A stretch of DNA of 64,000 bases, taken from assembly GCF_913063425.1 (NCBI RefSeq), contig NZ_CAJXYK010000001.1, positions 1 to 64,000 on the forward strand, in the 5' to 3' direction. This document shows, piece by piece, positions 45,449 through 54,589 of this stretch. The translations under genes were made by a program, and so were the position numbers. Numbering within the stretch: position 1 is the first letter of the stretch; every line of letters starts with the position of its first letter. Origin of the DNA: an uncultured Thiohalocapsa sp. (GTDB taxonomy: Bacteria > Pseudomonadota > Gammaproteobacteria > Chromatiales > Chromatiaceae). The notes beneath the pieces were generated by a model. The model saw only the letters and a program-made list of their open reading frames with translations. It made no database searches and was not told the origin of the DNA.

Positions 45449-46719
45449 TGAGCGCAGAAACCACGGCAACCGCTGCCGGCCAGGCCCCGGGGGGCTTCCT
45501 CGGCTGGCTCGACAAGCGTTTCCCGGTGATGGCGGTCTGGAACGACCACCTCGCCCAATACTATGCGCCGAAGAACATGGGCTTCTGGTCCTTCTTCGGC
45601 TCGCTGGCACTGGTGGTGCTGGTGCTTCAGATCGTCACCGGTCTGTGGCTGGCCATGTCCTACAAGCCGTCAGCAGAAGAAGCGTTCGCATCGGTGGAGT
45701 ACATCATGCGCGACGTCAACTGGGGCTGGCTGATCCGTTACATGCACTCCACCGGGGCGTCGTTCTTCTTCATCCTGGTGTATCTGCACATGTTCCGCGG
45801 GCTCATGTGGGGCTCCTACCAAAAGCCGCGTGAGCTGCTCTGGATCATCGGCGTGGTGATCTACCTTGCCATGATGGCCACGGCCTTCTTCGGCTATCTG
45901 CTGCCCTGGGGTCAGATGTCCTACTGGGGTGCGCAGGTTATCGTGAACCTCTTCGCCGCCGTGCCCGGTGTCGGGGAGGACCTGTCCACCTGGGTCCGTG
46001 GCGATTATGTCATCTCGGACACCACCCTGAACCGGTTCTTTGCCTTCCACTTCGTGATCCCGTTCATCCTCGCAGCGCTGGTGTTTCTGCACATCGTGGC
46101 GCTGCACACGGTGGGCTCCACCAACCCGGACGGAATCGAAATCAAGAAAGGCCCGAAAGGCAACAAGTGGAGCGATACGGCACCGGCGGACGGTATTCCC
46201 TTCCACCCCTACTACACGGTGAAGGACATCGTCGGGCTGGTGGTGTTCGCGGCCATCTTCTCGCTGGTGGTGTTCTACGCGCCGGATCTCGGCGGACTTT
46301 TCCTTGAGGCGCCCAACTTCCAGCCGGCCGATCCGCTGAAGACACCCGAGCACATTGCGCCGGTCTGGTACTTCACGCCTTACTACGCGATGCTGCGCGC
46401 GGTGCCCCCCATCGGCGGCTCGCAGTTCCCCGGTGTGGTGGTCATGTTCGGCGCGATCCTGATCATGTTCCTGCTGCCCTGGCTGGACCGCAGCCCGGTG
46501 CGCTCCATCCGCTACAAGGGCATCCTGTCGAAGCTCTTCCTTGCTGCCTTCGTCGTGTCCTTCGTGGTGCTCGCCTATCTGGGCCTGCAGCCGGCGTCGG
46601 AACTGTACACGCTGCTGTCGCAGATCTTCACCGTCGTGTACTTCGCCTTCTTCCTGCTGATGCCGATTTACACCAAGCTCGAGAAGACCAAGCCCGTGCC
46701 GGAGAGGGTGACCACATGA
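45448..46719 (+). CDS. petB: Cytochrome b subunit of cytochrome bc1
   Basis: A 423-residue integral membrane protein with eight helices that binds two b hemes. The heme histidines lie in RYMHSTGASFFFILVYLH and RFFAFHFVIPFILAALVFLH. The Qo-site motif reads PVWY (in APVWYFTPYY) in place of the common PEWY; this variant is known from beta- and gammaproteobacteria. It is longer than mitochondrial cytochrome b, as usual for proteobacteria. It overlaps petC by 4 bases. Confidence 0.97.
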   Translation: MSAETTATAAGQAPGGFLGWLDKRFPVMAVWNDHLAQYYAPKNMGFWSFFGSLALVVLVLQIVTGLWLAMSYKPSAEEAFASVEYIMRDVNWGWLIRYMHSTGASFFFILVYLHMFRGLMWGSYQKPRELLWIIGVVIYLAMMATAFFGYLLPWGQMSYWGAQVIVNLFAAVPGVGEDLSTWVRGDYVISDTTLNRFFAFHFVIPFILAALVFLHIVALHTVGSTNPDGIEIKKGPKGNKWSDTAPADGIPFHPYYTVKDIVGLVVFAAIFSLVVFYAPDLGGLFLEAPNFQPADPLKTPEHIAPVWYFTPYYAMLRAVPPIGGSQFPGVVVMFGAILIMFLLPWLDRSPVRSIRYKGILSKLFLAAFVVSFVVLAYLGLQPASELYTLLSQIFTVVYFAFFLLMPIYTKLEKTKPVPERVTT

Positions 46720-47453
46720 AAAAGCTTCTGATCGCGGGCGTCCTGCTGCTGCTGCCGTTCACCGCCGGGGCCGCCGGCGGCCATGGGCCGGAGCTGGAAG
46801 ACGCCGACATCGACCTGAAGGACAAGGCGTCGCTGCAGCGTGGTGCCAAGTACTATGCCAACTACTGCCAGGGCTGCCATTCGCTGAAGTACATGCGCTA
46901 CAACCGCATGGCGAAGGATCTCGGCATCCCCGAGGACGAGCTGCGCGAGAATCTGATCTTCGGTGACGCCAAGCCCGGGGACATGATGACCAACGCGCTG
47001 CGGCCGGCCGACGGCGAGAAGTGGTTTGGGACGGAGATCCCGGACCTGACCCTGGTGACACGCTGGCGCAGTCCGGACTGGGTCTACACCTACCTGAAAT
47101 CGTACTACGTGGACGATTCGCGGCCCTACGGCGTCAACAACCTGGTGTTTCCCAAGGTCGGCATGCCGCACGCGCTGATCAATCTCCAGGGTGTCCAGAA
47201 GCCTGTCTACGCTGAGCACCACGGCGGAGGCGGCGAGCCGCACGTCATCGATGTGGAGCTGGTGGAGCCCGGCGAGCTCACGGTGAAGGAATACGACACC
47301 ATGGTCCGGGACATCACCAACTTCCTCACCTACGTCGGCGAGCCCTATAAGCTGGAGCGCCGCAACCTGGGGCTGTATGTGCTGTTGTTCCTGGGACTGA
47401 TGTTCCTGCTGGCGTTCTACCTGAAGAAGGAGTTCTGGAAGGACGTGCACTGA
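46716..47453 (+). CDS. petC: Cytochrome c1 subunit of cytochrome bc1
   Basis: A 245-residue periplasmic cytochrome c1 with a signal peptide (KKLLIAGVLLLLPFTAGA). The heme is attached at CQGCH in YYANYCQGCHSLKYMRYNR, and the C-terminal helix (YVLLFLGLMFLLAFYLKKEFW) anchors it. It passes electrons from the Rieske protein to soluble cytochrome c. It is the last gene of the bc1 operon; a GC-rich hairpin follows at 47458-47487. Confidence 0.96.
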   Translation: MKKLLIAGVLLLLPFTAGAAGGHGPELEDADIDLKDKASLQRGAKYYANYCQGCHSLKYMRYNRMAKDLGIPEDELRENLIFGDAKPGDMMTNALRPADGEKWFGTEIPDLTLVTRWRSPDWVYTYLKSYYVDDSRPYGVNNLVFPKVGMPHALINLQGVQKPVYAEHHGGGGEPHVIDVELVEPGELTVKEYDTMVRDITNFLTYVGEPYKLERRNLGLYVLLFLGLMFLLAFYLKKEFWKDVH

Positions 47454-47457
47454 GCCC

Positions 47458-47487
47458 GAGGGGCCGGACCCTCACCGGACGGCCCTC
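47458..47487 (+). terminator. GC-rich hairpin after petC
   Basis: GAGGGGCCG at 47458-47466 can pair with CGGCCCTC at 47480-47487 with one bulged base, five bases after the petC stop. There is no T-run, so Rho-independent termination is uncertain. Confidence 0.4.
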
Positions 47488-47898
47488 AGCGCCGTTCAGT
47501 CAGTCCGATGCGGTCATCCCGGTCCGGCTGACTCGGCACGCCTGACCGCCTCGGCAGACCGGCTCGGCCGATTGGCGGTGCTTTCCTGGGTGAGCAGCCC
47601 CTGGCACCGTCACCGACAGGCCAACAGCGCCCGCGTCGTGCGGCATCCATTGCCGGGCGATGCGGGCGCTCTTGGTTGGTTGGCAGAGGTTCCTTTGGAA
47701 CCGCGCAGGCTGTTCAGGTCACGCGAGATGGTGGCCTTGGGCGCTCGTCGCGGCAAAATGATCCAGGGTAATTCGGTGTATGCTTAGCCTCCGGACGCCG
47801 ATCCCCGCCGCCGTCACGAGCGCGCCGCGGCGGCACGCTTCCGCAGGACACACGCCCCTGGGCCGCCGGCACCCAGGTGGCCGCCGCAGCGACGTGCC
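47488..47898. other. 411-base gap before sspA
   Basis: No convincing gene is seen here on either strand. A -10-like TATGCT lies at about 47779-47784 with no clear -35. The sspA promoter is expected in this stretch. Confidence 0.4.
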
Positions 47899-48534
47899 AT
47901 GCCGGCGGTTGCCGAGAGTTGTGGTGTGATGACGCTCTTCTCCGATCCGAAATGCCCTTACTGCCACCGCGTGCGCATGGTGTTGGCGGAAAAGAAGATC
48001 AGCATCGACATTGTCGATGTGGATGCCCAGGACCTGCCCGCACCGGTGCTGGAGGCGAATCCCTACGGCACCGTGCCGACGCTGGTGGATCGGGACCTGA
48101 GCCTGTACGAGTCTCAGATCATCATGGAGTACCTCGACGAGCGTTTTCCGCATCCGCCGCTGCTGCCCGTGGACCCGGTGGGCCGGGCCAGTGCGCGGCT
48201 TTTCATGTATCGCGTCGATCGCGACTGGTATTCCCTGATGGGCCGCATCAGCCTCGGTGACGAGGAAACGGCGGCCCAGGCCCGCACGGAGCTTCGCGAC
48301 AGCCTTACCGCATCCGCGCCCATCTTCGGCGCCAGCCCGTTCTTCATGAGCGACGAGTTCTCGTTGGTGGACTGCTGTGTCGCGCCCCTGCTGTGGCGTC
48401 TGCCGGCGCTGGGTGTGGACCTGCCGGCTGCCGCCGTCGCCGTCACCGAGTACAGCACGCGCATTTTCGAGTGGCCCTCGTTCCGGCGCAGCCTGTCGGA
48501 CGCCGAGCGCGAGATGGTCGCCGATCTCGCCTGA
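47899..48534 (+). CDS. sspA: Stringent starvation protein A
   Basis: A 211-residue GST-fold protein that binds RNA polymerase and changes transcription under stress. The thioredoxin-like half has VMTLFSDPKCPYCHRVRMVL and EANPYGTVPTLVDRDLSLYE; the helical half ends YSTRIFEWPSFRRSLS. The PxCPYCHRVR stretch is close to the GST-like site. The start at 47899 gives the usual dozen residues before VMTLF; an ATG at 47929 is an alternative. sspB follows after 56 bases and is probably in the same operon, directly downstream of petABC as in most gammaproteobacteria. Confidence 0.95.
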   Translation: MPAVAESCGVMTLFSDPKCPYCHRVRMVLAEKKISIDIVDVDAQDLPAPVLEANPYGTVPTLVDRDLSLYESQIIMEYLDERFPHPPLLPVDPVGRASARLFMYRVDRDWYSLMGRISLGDEETAAQARTELRDSLTASAPIFGASPFFMSDEFSLVDCCVAPLLWRLPALGVDLPAAAVAVTEYSTRIFEWPSFRRSLSDAEREMVADLA

Positions 48535-48590
48535 AGGCCGCCCGTCGTCTGCTCTGCAGTCCTGTCATCACCGCACTTCCGGTGACCGCC

Positions 48591-49001
48591 ATGACCTCGA
48601 ACCGCCCGTATCTGATCCGCGCCATCTACGACTGGATCATCGACAATGGCATGACGCCGCATCTGATGGTGGATGCGGAGCACCCGTCCGCCATCGTGCC
48701 CATGGAGTTCGCCGACGACGGTCGGATCGTCCTGAACGTCGCACCGCAGGCCGTGCACGGGCTGCACATGGGCAATGAGCAGATCCGTTTCTCCGCGCGC
48801 TTCGGCGGCCAGCCCTTCGCCATCGAGCTGGCTCCCCAGGCGGTGCTCGGCCTGTTCGCGCGCGAAAACGGCCAGGGCATGCTGTTCCCGGAGGAGGAGC
48901 CGATGGATGCGGAGGGCGGCGACGGGGATGACCAGGCGACGGACGGCGGGGACAAGGACGGCGGCAAGCCGCCGAGACCCACGCTCCGGGTGGTCAAATA
49001 G
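48591..49001 (+). CDS. sspB: ClpXP adaptor SspB
   Basis: A 136-residue adaptor that delivers ssrA-tagged proteins to the ClpXP protease. The substrate-binding domain has PYLIRAIYDWIIDNGMTPHL, IVLNVAPQAVHGL and IRFSARFGGQPFAIELAPQA. An acidic, disordered linker follows, ending in TLRVVK, the short ClpX-binding tail. All parts of SspB are present. Confidence 0.96.
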   Translation: MTSNRPYLIRAIYDWIIDNGMTPHLMVDAEHPSAIVPMEFADDGRIVLNVAPQAVHGLHMGNEQIRFSARFGGQPFAIELAPQAVLGLFARENGQGMLFPEEEPMDAEGGDGDDQATDGGDKDGGKPPRPTLRVVK

Positions 49002-49143
49002 GCCGCCTGGTCGCCCCCTGTTGCCCGGTATCCTGCCTCGCGGCGTCCAGCGCGCGCCATCTCCAGCCCCGCTGTGCGGCCCAGGTATGCGACGCCGCTG
49101 TGCGACACCGCTATCCGCCCTGGGCGGGAGCGAATGACCAACC

Positions 49144-49491
49144 CTATCCTGCGTCGGTCTCGTCATAGGCGCCTGGCTGCGCTGCGCCGGTATCCAGCTG
49201 GAGCGCCTCCAGCCGCAGCCCGAGCAGCACCACCTGCCCAAAGCGCCGCTCCACCCCATCGGCACTGAGCTCGAAGCGATAATGCCGCCGAATGCGCAGC
49301 CCCTGCGCCGTCCAGCGCACCCCCACAGCGCGCAGCGCGACGGCCTGGTCCAGCAACTGCACCCCCGCGTGCTCGCAGGCCCGGCGCGCATGGGCAAGCG
49401 CCAGCTCCCGCGCCCGCAGCGTGGTGAGCCACAACCAGCCGGCCAGCAGCACGATGAGCAGCGCGCCCAGGCTGTCGATGGTGAGGCTCAT
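49144..49491 (-). CDS. DUF3301 membrane-anchored protein
   Basis: A 115-residue protein with one N-terminal helix (LGALLIVLLAGWLWLTTL), then the DUF3301 pattern ARELALAHARRACEHAGVQLLDQAV and GLRIRRHYRFELSADGVERR. The function is unknown. It overlaps the preceding AI-2E family gene by 4 bases on the same strand. Confidence 0.85.
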   Translation of the reverse strand: MSLTIDSLGALLIVLLAGWLWLTTLRARELALAHARRACEHAGVQLLDQAVALRAVGVRWTAQGLRIRRHYRFELSADGVERRFGQVVLLGLRLEALQLDTGAAQPGAYDETDAG

Positions 49492-50666
49492 GGGCGGTGG
49501 GGTAAGGTCTCTGCGGGACGGTCCTGCGGCTGGGAGCGCTGCTCGCCCAGCTCGCCGCCGCCGCTGTGTGCCGGCGGCGTCAGCGGCAAGGAGCGGTCGC
49601 GCCCGGCGGCGGTCAGCGCGCGCGCCTCGTCGGCGGGGCCGAGCATCACGGCGATGGGATAGGTCTGGTGGTTGGCGCCGAGTGCGATCTTGAGCGCCAT
49701 CGTCAGCGGCACCGACAGGAACATGCCGGCGGGGCCTAACACCCAGCCCCAGAAGATCAGGGACAGGAACACCACCAGCGTGGAGAGCCCCAGCCCCTGA
49801 CCCATGATGCGCGGCTCCAGGAAGTTGCCGATGCCGATGTTCACCAGCATGTAGCCTGCAGTCACCAGCAGTGCGTCATTGATGCCGAGCTGGATCAGCG
49901 CCAGCATCACCGGTGGTATGCCGGCGATGATGGAGCCGATGGTGGGCACGAAGTTGAGCAGGAAGGCGAGCATGCCCCACATGGCCGGGAAATCCACGCC
50001 CAGATACCTGAGCCAGGCCCACAGCAGCAGGCCCGTGAGCAGGCTGGTGCAGAACTTCAGGAACATGTAGCGGTTGATGGTGTGCATCACCTCGTGCAGG
50101 TGCGTGAGGGATGCCTCCGGCGCGCGCATGGCCGCGCGCAGCTTGCTCGGCAGGCTGTTGGCCTCGAACAGGATGAAGATCACCGTCAGCAGGATCAGGA
50201 AGGCGTTGGTGAGCACGCCGCCGAGGCCGCGGATCACTTCCGTAGCCATGCCGAAGATGCGCGTCGGGTCGATGATGGAGTTGAGCGTCTGCCGCGATAC
50301 ATGGACGCCTATGGTGTCGAGCCAGGTGTCCAGCTCTCCGGTCAGGCCCTTCAGGCGCTCCTGGTAGTCCGGCAGGCTTGCGTTGAAGGCGCTGAGCGAC
50401 CCGCTGAACAGCGCCACAATGGCGCCGCCGGCGCCCAGCAGCACCGCCACCACCACCAGCATCGCCGCCCAGCCGGGCAGGCCGTGGCTGCGCATGTACT
50501 GAAGCGGCGGCACCACCAGCACGGCAATGAACACCGCGAGCAGGAACGGCGTCACCAGGTTGGAGGCGGCCTTGAGGCCCGCCACCACCACCACGAAGGC
50601 GCCCGCCACCAGCAGAAACCGCGCCGCCGGCGTGAAGCCGATTTGCTGCGAGCCGTCCATCACCAC
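49488..50666 (-). CDS. AI-2E family transporter (PerM-like permease)
   Basis: A 392-residue membrane protein with about eight helices. Characteristic blocks are FLLAVFIAVLVVPPLQYM near the N-terminus, LLNFVPTIGSIIAGIPPVML and the C-terminal LEPRIMGQGLGLSTLVVFLS. Members carry autoinducer-2 (TqsA) or are Na+/H+ antiporters or of unknown use, so the substrate is open. The Ser/Pro-rich tail is not conserved. It is downstream of the small lipoprotein gene, 18 bases away, and upstream of DUF3301. Confidence 0.9.
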   Translation of the reverse strand: MVMDGSQQIGFTPAARFLLVAGAFVVVVAGLKAASNLVTPFLLAVFIAVLVVPPLQYMRSHGLPGWAAMLVVVAVLLGAGGAIVALFSGSLSAFNASLPDYQERLKGLTGELDTWLDTIGVHVSRQTLNSIIDPTRIFGMATEVIRGLGGVLTNAFLILLTVIFILFEANSLPSKLRAAMRAPEASLTHLHEVMHTINRYMFLKFCTSLLTGLLLWAWLRYLGVDFPAMWGMLAFLLNFVPTIGSIIAGIPPVMLALIQLGINDALLVTAGYMLVNIGIGNFLEPRIMGQGLGLSTLVVFLSLIFWGWVLGPAGMFLSVPLTMALKIALGANHQTYPIAVMLGPADEARALTAAGRDRSLPLTPPAHSGGGELGEQRSQPQDRPAETLPHRP

Positions 50667-50684
50667 TTCGACCCCGGCGGGGGT

Positions 50685-51107
50685 TCAGAAGGCCGGCAGC
50701 CCGCTGTGCAGCAGCCAGGCCTTGCGCGTGTCGTCCCAGCGCCAGTCCTGCCGGTCCAGGAGGCGCTTCACACGCTGCTCGTCCTCCAGCACATAGTCGA
50801 TCTGCACCAGCCGGGCCGCGGTGTTCTCGGGGGTGATGGCGGCGGGGCCGACCAGCTCGATGCCCGTGACACGGATGTTCTCGAATGCGGCGAGATCCAG
50901 GTCCTCCTGCGCGTCCGGGTGCAGCAGCTCCGCCGCCGCCCGCCAATAACCCCAGCGTATGGCCTCGCGGTACGCGTTGGTGCTGTACTGGAGCGCGCTT
51001 GCCTGGCGGTCCCGCTCCACCGTGGCGCAGCCGGGCAGGGCGATGACGGCGGCGAGCATCAGCGCCGGCAGGGGCGCGGGCTTGGCGACTCGGGGCGGGC
51101 TGGGCAT
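50685..51107 (-). CDS. Small lipoprotein, unknown
   Basis: A 140-residue lipoprotein with a signal peptide and lipobox ALPGC. The mature part contains YSTNAYREAIRWGYWRAAAE and ends VLEDEQRVKRLLDRQDWRWDDTRKAWLLHSGLP, in a style shared by small outer-membrane proteins of this group that I cannot name. The start at 51107 is chosen because the frame upstream is Arg/Pro-rich and not homologous. It is first in a three-gene leftward set. Confidence 0.65.
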   Translation of the reverse strand: MPSPPRVAKPAPLPALMLAAVIALPGCATVERDRQASALQYSTNAYREAIRWGYWRAAAELLHPDAQEDLDLAAFENIRVTGIELVGPAAITPENTAARLVQIDYVLEDEQRVKRLLDRQDWRWDDTRKAWLLHSGLPAF

Positions 51108-51267
51108 GGCGGATGATGCGATCGGATGACGCGTTGGGTGGCCGGCCGGGGGGTGCGGAGGGCGGGTGCGGCGCTTGCGTATCGGCGCATCATAAACGCC
51201 GGCCCGGCGGCGGCCAATGCCGTGCAAGCGCTCGGGGGTGCGGCGGCTGCGCTATCATGGCGGCTTT

Positions 51268-52587
51268 GTGCCGAACGCTTCCCCAGTCGCCGTGCCCAGC
51301 CCCCAGGACGTTCCCCAGCAGGCCCCCGTTCAGACCCCCGTTCAGACCCCCGTTGAGACCCAAGGGGCCGCAACGCCGCAGGAGCCCGCCACCACGGTTC
51401 AGGTCGGCGCCGCCGAGGTGCGCCTGCTCGGCACCGCGCATGTCTCCCACGCCAGTGTCGCGGAAGTGCGTGCGCTGCTCGGCGGCGAGGGTGCGGAGCC
51501 CGCCTTCGATGCTGTCGCCGTGGAGCTCTGCGAGAGCCGTTTCGAGTCCCTGACGGACCCGGACCGCCTGAACCGCATGGACCTGTTCGCCGTGGTGCGC
51601 GAGCAGCGGGTCTATGTGGTGGCCGCCAGCCTGGCGCTCGCTGCCTATCAGCAGCGGCTCGCGGACCAGTTCGGCATCGAGCCCGGCGCCGAGCAGCGCG
51701 CCGCCATCCAGCTCGCCCACGAGCGCGGTCTGCCGGTGCTGCTGGTGGACCGGGACATCGGCGTTACCCTGCGGCGTGCGGCGGCCAATCTCGGCTGGTG
51801 GAAGCGCCTCAACCTGTTCACCGGCCTGCTGGCGGGCATGCTCTCCCGGGAGTCCGTGAGCGAAGAGGAGATCGAGCGCCTGAAGCAGGGTGATGTGCTG
51901 GAGACCACCTTCGCGGAGTTCGCCGAAGACCGCGCGGACCTGTTCGAGCCCCTCATCACCGAGCGCGACCGCTACATGGCCGCGCGGCTGCGCCAGGAGC
52001 TCAGCGCTCAGGGCCATCGCCGGGTGCTCGCGGTACTCGGCGCCGGCCATCTCGCCGGCGTGGCCGGGCAGCTGACGGCGCCGGCGGCGGCCGCCACCGA
52101 CCCCGCCGAGACCATCGCCACCCTCAACCAGGTGCCGCCGCCCTCCCGGCTGTGGCGGGCGCTGCCCTGGGTGGTGGTGGCGGCGGTGCTGGGTGTCTTT
52201 GCCTACGGCTTCACCCGCAGCCCGGAGCTCGGCTGGAACCTGGTCTGGGACTGGGTGCTCATCAACGGCGGGCTCTCGGCCCTCGGTGCCGCCATCGCCG
52301 CCGCCCATCCGCTCACCGTCCTGGTGGCCTTCTGCGCGGCGCCGCTCACCTCCCTCAACCCCACCATCGGCGCCGGTATGGTCACCGGCGCCGCAGAGCT
52401 CATGCTGCGCCGCCCAAGCGTCGGCGACTTCGGCGCCCTGCGCGACGACGTCACCACCGTGCGCGGCTGGTGGCGCAACCGCGTCTCCCGGGTGCTGCTG
52501 GTATTCATCCTCGCGAGCCTGGGCTCCGCCATCGGCACCTATGTCGCGGGCTTTCGCATTGTCGGGCGGATCATGGGCGCGGGCTAG
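51268..52587 (+). CDS. TraB/PrgY-family membrane protein
   Basis: A 439-residue protein. The N-terminal TraB domain (metalloprotease-like fold related to Tiki/GumN) begins VRLLGTAHVSHASVAEV, has VAVELCESRFESL and ends with RVLAVLGAGHLAGVAG. The C-terminal third has about four membrane helices with AAPLTSLNPTIGAGMVTGA. Bacterial and archaeal TraB proteins are linked to pheromone shut-off in enterococci; the general role is unknown. A GTG at 51268 is used as start, and the frame is open to 51217. Residues 18-28 are a short repeat (QTPVQTPVET). Confidence 0.85.
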   Translation: MPNASPVAVPSPQDVPQQAPVQTPVQTPVETQGAATPQEPATTVQVGAAEVRLLGTAHVSHASVAEVRALLGGEGAEPAFDAVAVELCESRFESLTDPDRLNRMDLFAVVREQRVYVVAASLALAAYQQRLADQFGIEPGAEQRAAIQLAHERGLPVLLVDRDIGVTLRRAAANLGWWKRLNLFTGLLAGMLSRESVSEEEIERLKQGDVLETTFAEFAEDRADLFEPLITERDRYMAARLRQELSAQGHRRVLAVLGAGHLAGVAGQLTAPAAAATDPAETIATLNQVPPPSRLWRALPWVVVAAVLGVFAYGFTRSPELGWNLVWDWVLINGGLSALGAAIAAAHPLTVLVAFCAAPLTSLNPTIGAGMVTGAAELMLRRPSVGDFGALRDDVTTVRGWWRNRVSRVLLVFILASLGSAIGTYVAGFRIVGRIMGAG

Positions 52588-52624
52588 TGCTGCAATGCGG
52601 AAGTGGCGAGGCCGCCCCGGGTAC

Positions 52625-52671
52625 GCCGACTTCAGTCGGCACCCTGGGGCAGGTGGACGTCAGTCCGCCGG
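52625..52671. repeat. Double-palindrome REP element, inverted copy
   Basis: GCCGACTTCAGTCGGC at 52625-52640 plus GGTGGACGTCAGTCCGCC at about 52652-52669 are the reverse-complement arrangement of the element at 21930 and 54545. They lie in the 126-base gap between two convergent genes. Confidence 0.75.
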
Positions 52672-52713
52672 CGGCGAGTGATCGCATGACATCGGATTTT
52701 TCGCAGAACTGCA

Positions 52714-53322
52714 CTAGGTGCGTGCCGCAGCAACCGGCTGCTCAACCCCGGCAGGCGCGACGGCCTCCCGAATCACGTCCAGCACCTCGTCCAGGTGCTG
52801 GAATGCATGGTCGCCGCCCGGGAAGGCCAGCACCCGCGCGCAGCCACGGTAGAGCGCCGCCGCTGCGCGGGTGTCGATGATCTCGTCGTCCAGGTCCAGC
52901 AGCAGGGTGGTGGGTGCCGGCAGGTCGGCGCAGGGGCGGGCGGGCGTGTAGTCACGGGTCTGCTCCACCAGCTCTCGCGTCAGCAGGTAGCGCTCGCCGG
53001 CGGCCGTCACCTGCTCGCCCAGGTGTCCGCGCAGCTGTGCCCAGGGGCGCAGGGCGGGGTTGATCATGAACAGGTGCGCGCAGGGCACCCGGGTGATGAG
53101 CCAGCGCCCGTAGAAGCCGCCCATGGAGCTGCCCACAAGCACCGGCGGGCCGCTGTCCGCCGCCACCTCCTCCAGCACTTGCGTGAGCTGCGCCACCGCC
53201 TGGTGCGGCTGGTGCGGGGCATAGTCCGGCGCCAGCACGGGCAGCGGGGCCAGGGCCTCGCGCAGGCGGTTCGCCTTGTCGGATCTGCCGGAGCTGTTCA
53301 GGCCGTGCAGGTAGACGAGCAT
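52714..53322 (-). CDS. YqiA/YcfP-family esterase-like protein
   Basis: A 202-residue alpha/beta hydrolase-fold protein of the YcfP/YqiA group. It begins MLVYLHGLNSSGRSDKA, the nucleophile motif is VGSSMGGFYG (Ser), the aspartate is probably in LLLDLDDEIID and the histidine in PGGDHAFQHLDE. YqiA is an esterase of unclear substrate. The start at 53322 is set by homology; upstream codons to 53412 are not conserved. It is divergent from the O-methyltransferase gene. Confidence 0.87.
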   Translation of the reverse strand: MLVYLHGLNSSGRSDKANRLREALAPLPVLAPDYAPHQPHQAVAQLTQVLEEVAADSGPPVLVGSSMGGFYGRWLITRVPCAHLFMINPALRPWAQLRGHLGEQVTAAGERYLLTRELVEQTRDYTPARPCADLPAPTTLLLDLDDEIIDTRAAAALYRGCARVLAFPGGDHAFQHLDEVLDVIREAVAPAGVEQPVAAART

Positions 53323-53473
53323 GGTGTCGGGGCGGTCATGGGGTCCGGGTTGGTGCAGTGCAGCATTGTACAGGCAGCGAGCAGCGGATGACCGCCGGAC
53401 CTTGATCTGCACCCTGGCCCCGCAATCTCGCCGTTATCCTGGACGCTTGTCGTCCGCACCCGAGGCCGTCCCC

Positions 53474-54121
53474 ATGCCCGACACCGTGCTGCCGCCGCTG
53501 CTCCAGTCCTATCTCGACGAGCTGGTGCCGGACCGCCCGGCGGAGCTGCGCGCCATGGAGGCGCTGGCCGCCGCCGAGGGCTTCCCCATCATCGGCCCCG
53601 CCTGCGGGCAGCTGTGCTACGTGGTGGCGCGCATGCTGGGCGCCCGACGCATCTTCGAGCTGGGCTCGGGCTTCGGCTATTCCACCGCCTGGTTCGCCCG
53701 CGCCGTCACAGAGACCCACGGCAGCGGCGGCGAGGTGCATCACACCGTCTGGGAGCAGACGCTGTCCGAGCAGGCGCAGCGCCACCTGACGGCCCTCGGG
53801 CTGGCGCCGCAGGTGCGCTTTCATGTGGGGGAAGCTGTGGCCGCGCTTGCGGCGCAGTCCGGGAGCTTCGATCTCATCTTCAGCGACATCGACAAGGAGG
53901 GCTATCCGGATTCGCTGCCCGTCATCGAGCGGCGGCTGCGCCCGGGCGGGGTGCTCATCGTCGACAACATGCTCTGGGGCAACCGCGTCCTGGACCCTGC
54001 GGCCACCGACCCCGACACTGCGGCCATCCGCCGCTTCACCCGGCAGATCGCGGACAGCCCGCACTGGAGCGGCAGCATCCTGCCCATCCGCGACGGGCTG
54101 CTGCTGGCGCTCAAGGGCTGA
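53474..54121 (+). CDS. O-methyltransferase (COMT-like class I)
   Basis: A 215-residue SAM-dependent O-methyltransferase. The SAM-binding motif is IFELGSGFGYSTAWFA, followed by DLIFSDIDKEGYPDSL and RPGGVLIVDNMLWGNRVLDP, which has the metal-binding Asp/Asn. ATG 53474 is the conserved start. The substrate is unknown; family members act on catechols and related phenols. Confidence 0.9.
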   Translation: MPDTVLPPLLQSYLDELVPDRPAELRAMEALAAAEGFPIIGPACGQLCYVVARMLGARRIFELGSGFGYSTAWFARAVTETHGSGGEVHHTVWEQTLSEQAQRHLTALGLAPQVRFHVGEAVAALAAQSGSFDLIFSDIDKEGYPDSLPVIERRLRPGGVLIVDNMLWGNRVLDPAATDPDTAAIRRFTRQIADSPHWSGSILPIRDGLLLALKG

Positions 54122-54231
54122 AGCGGGGCTTCGGCGACAGGGCAGACGCGCAGGCCGCCGTGGAGAGCCTGCGCCCGGCGGGCGGCTCGGTATACTGCCG
54201 GTGATTCCGCTCCAGCCCGAGGTCTGCCGCC

Positions 54232-54498
54232 ATGCCCGCCAAGCAACCGAGCCCCACCGAGCGCGTGGAGCAGCTCCACCGCGAGCTCACCGCCCACTAC
54301 GGCGGTGGCGACGACCGCGAGCTGCGTGCCGCCACCAAGCTCCTGCTGGTGGCGCTCGACAAGATCCGCACCCACGGCGGTCGCAACTGGCCGTCGCTGC
54401 TGGACGAGTACGTCCATATCGTCAAGCACGACCCGGAGCGCTTCGCGCGCATGCTGCAGTCCAACAGCAGCAGCTCATCCGGGGAGCTGGAGGCCTGA
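54232..54498 (+). CDS. Small hypothetical protein
   Basis: An 88-residue cytoplasmic protein, mostly helical, with ATKLLLVALDKIRTHGGRNW and EYVHIVKHDPERFARML and a Ser-rich tail (SSSSSGELEA). No family recognised. A -10-like TATACT lies at 54191-54196. It is followed by the REP element at 54545. Confidence 0.5.
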   Translation: MPAKQPSPTERVEQLHRELTAHYGGGDDRELRAATKLLLVALDKIRTHGGRNWPSLLDEYVHIVKHDPERFARMLQSNSSSSSGELEA

Positions 54499-54544
54499 GT
54501 CCGCGCTCCCGGGGCCTTATCCAGCGCTCTGATCATTCGTCGGC

Positions 54545-54589
54545 GGTGGCCTGAAGTCCGCCTTTCCGCGTGAGCCGACTGAAGTCGGC
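54545..54589 (+). repeat. Double-palindrome REP element
   Basis: GGTGGCCTGAAGTCCGCC at about 54545-54562, TTTCC, then the core GCCGACTGAAGTCGGC at 54574-54589. This is the clearest copy of the double-palindrome family. It lies in the 279-base gap before the mutarotase gene; the rest of that gap has only a TATACT box near 54672. Confidence 0.8.
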
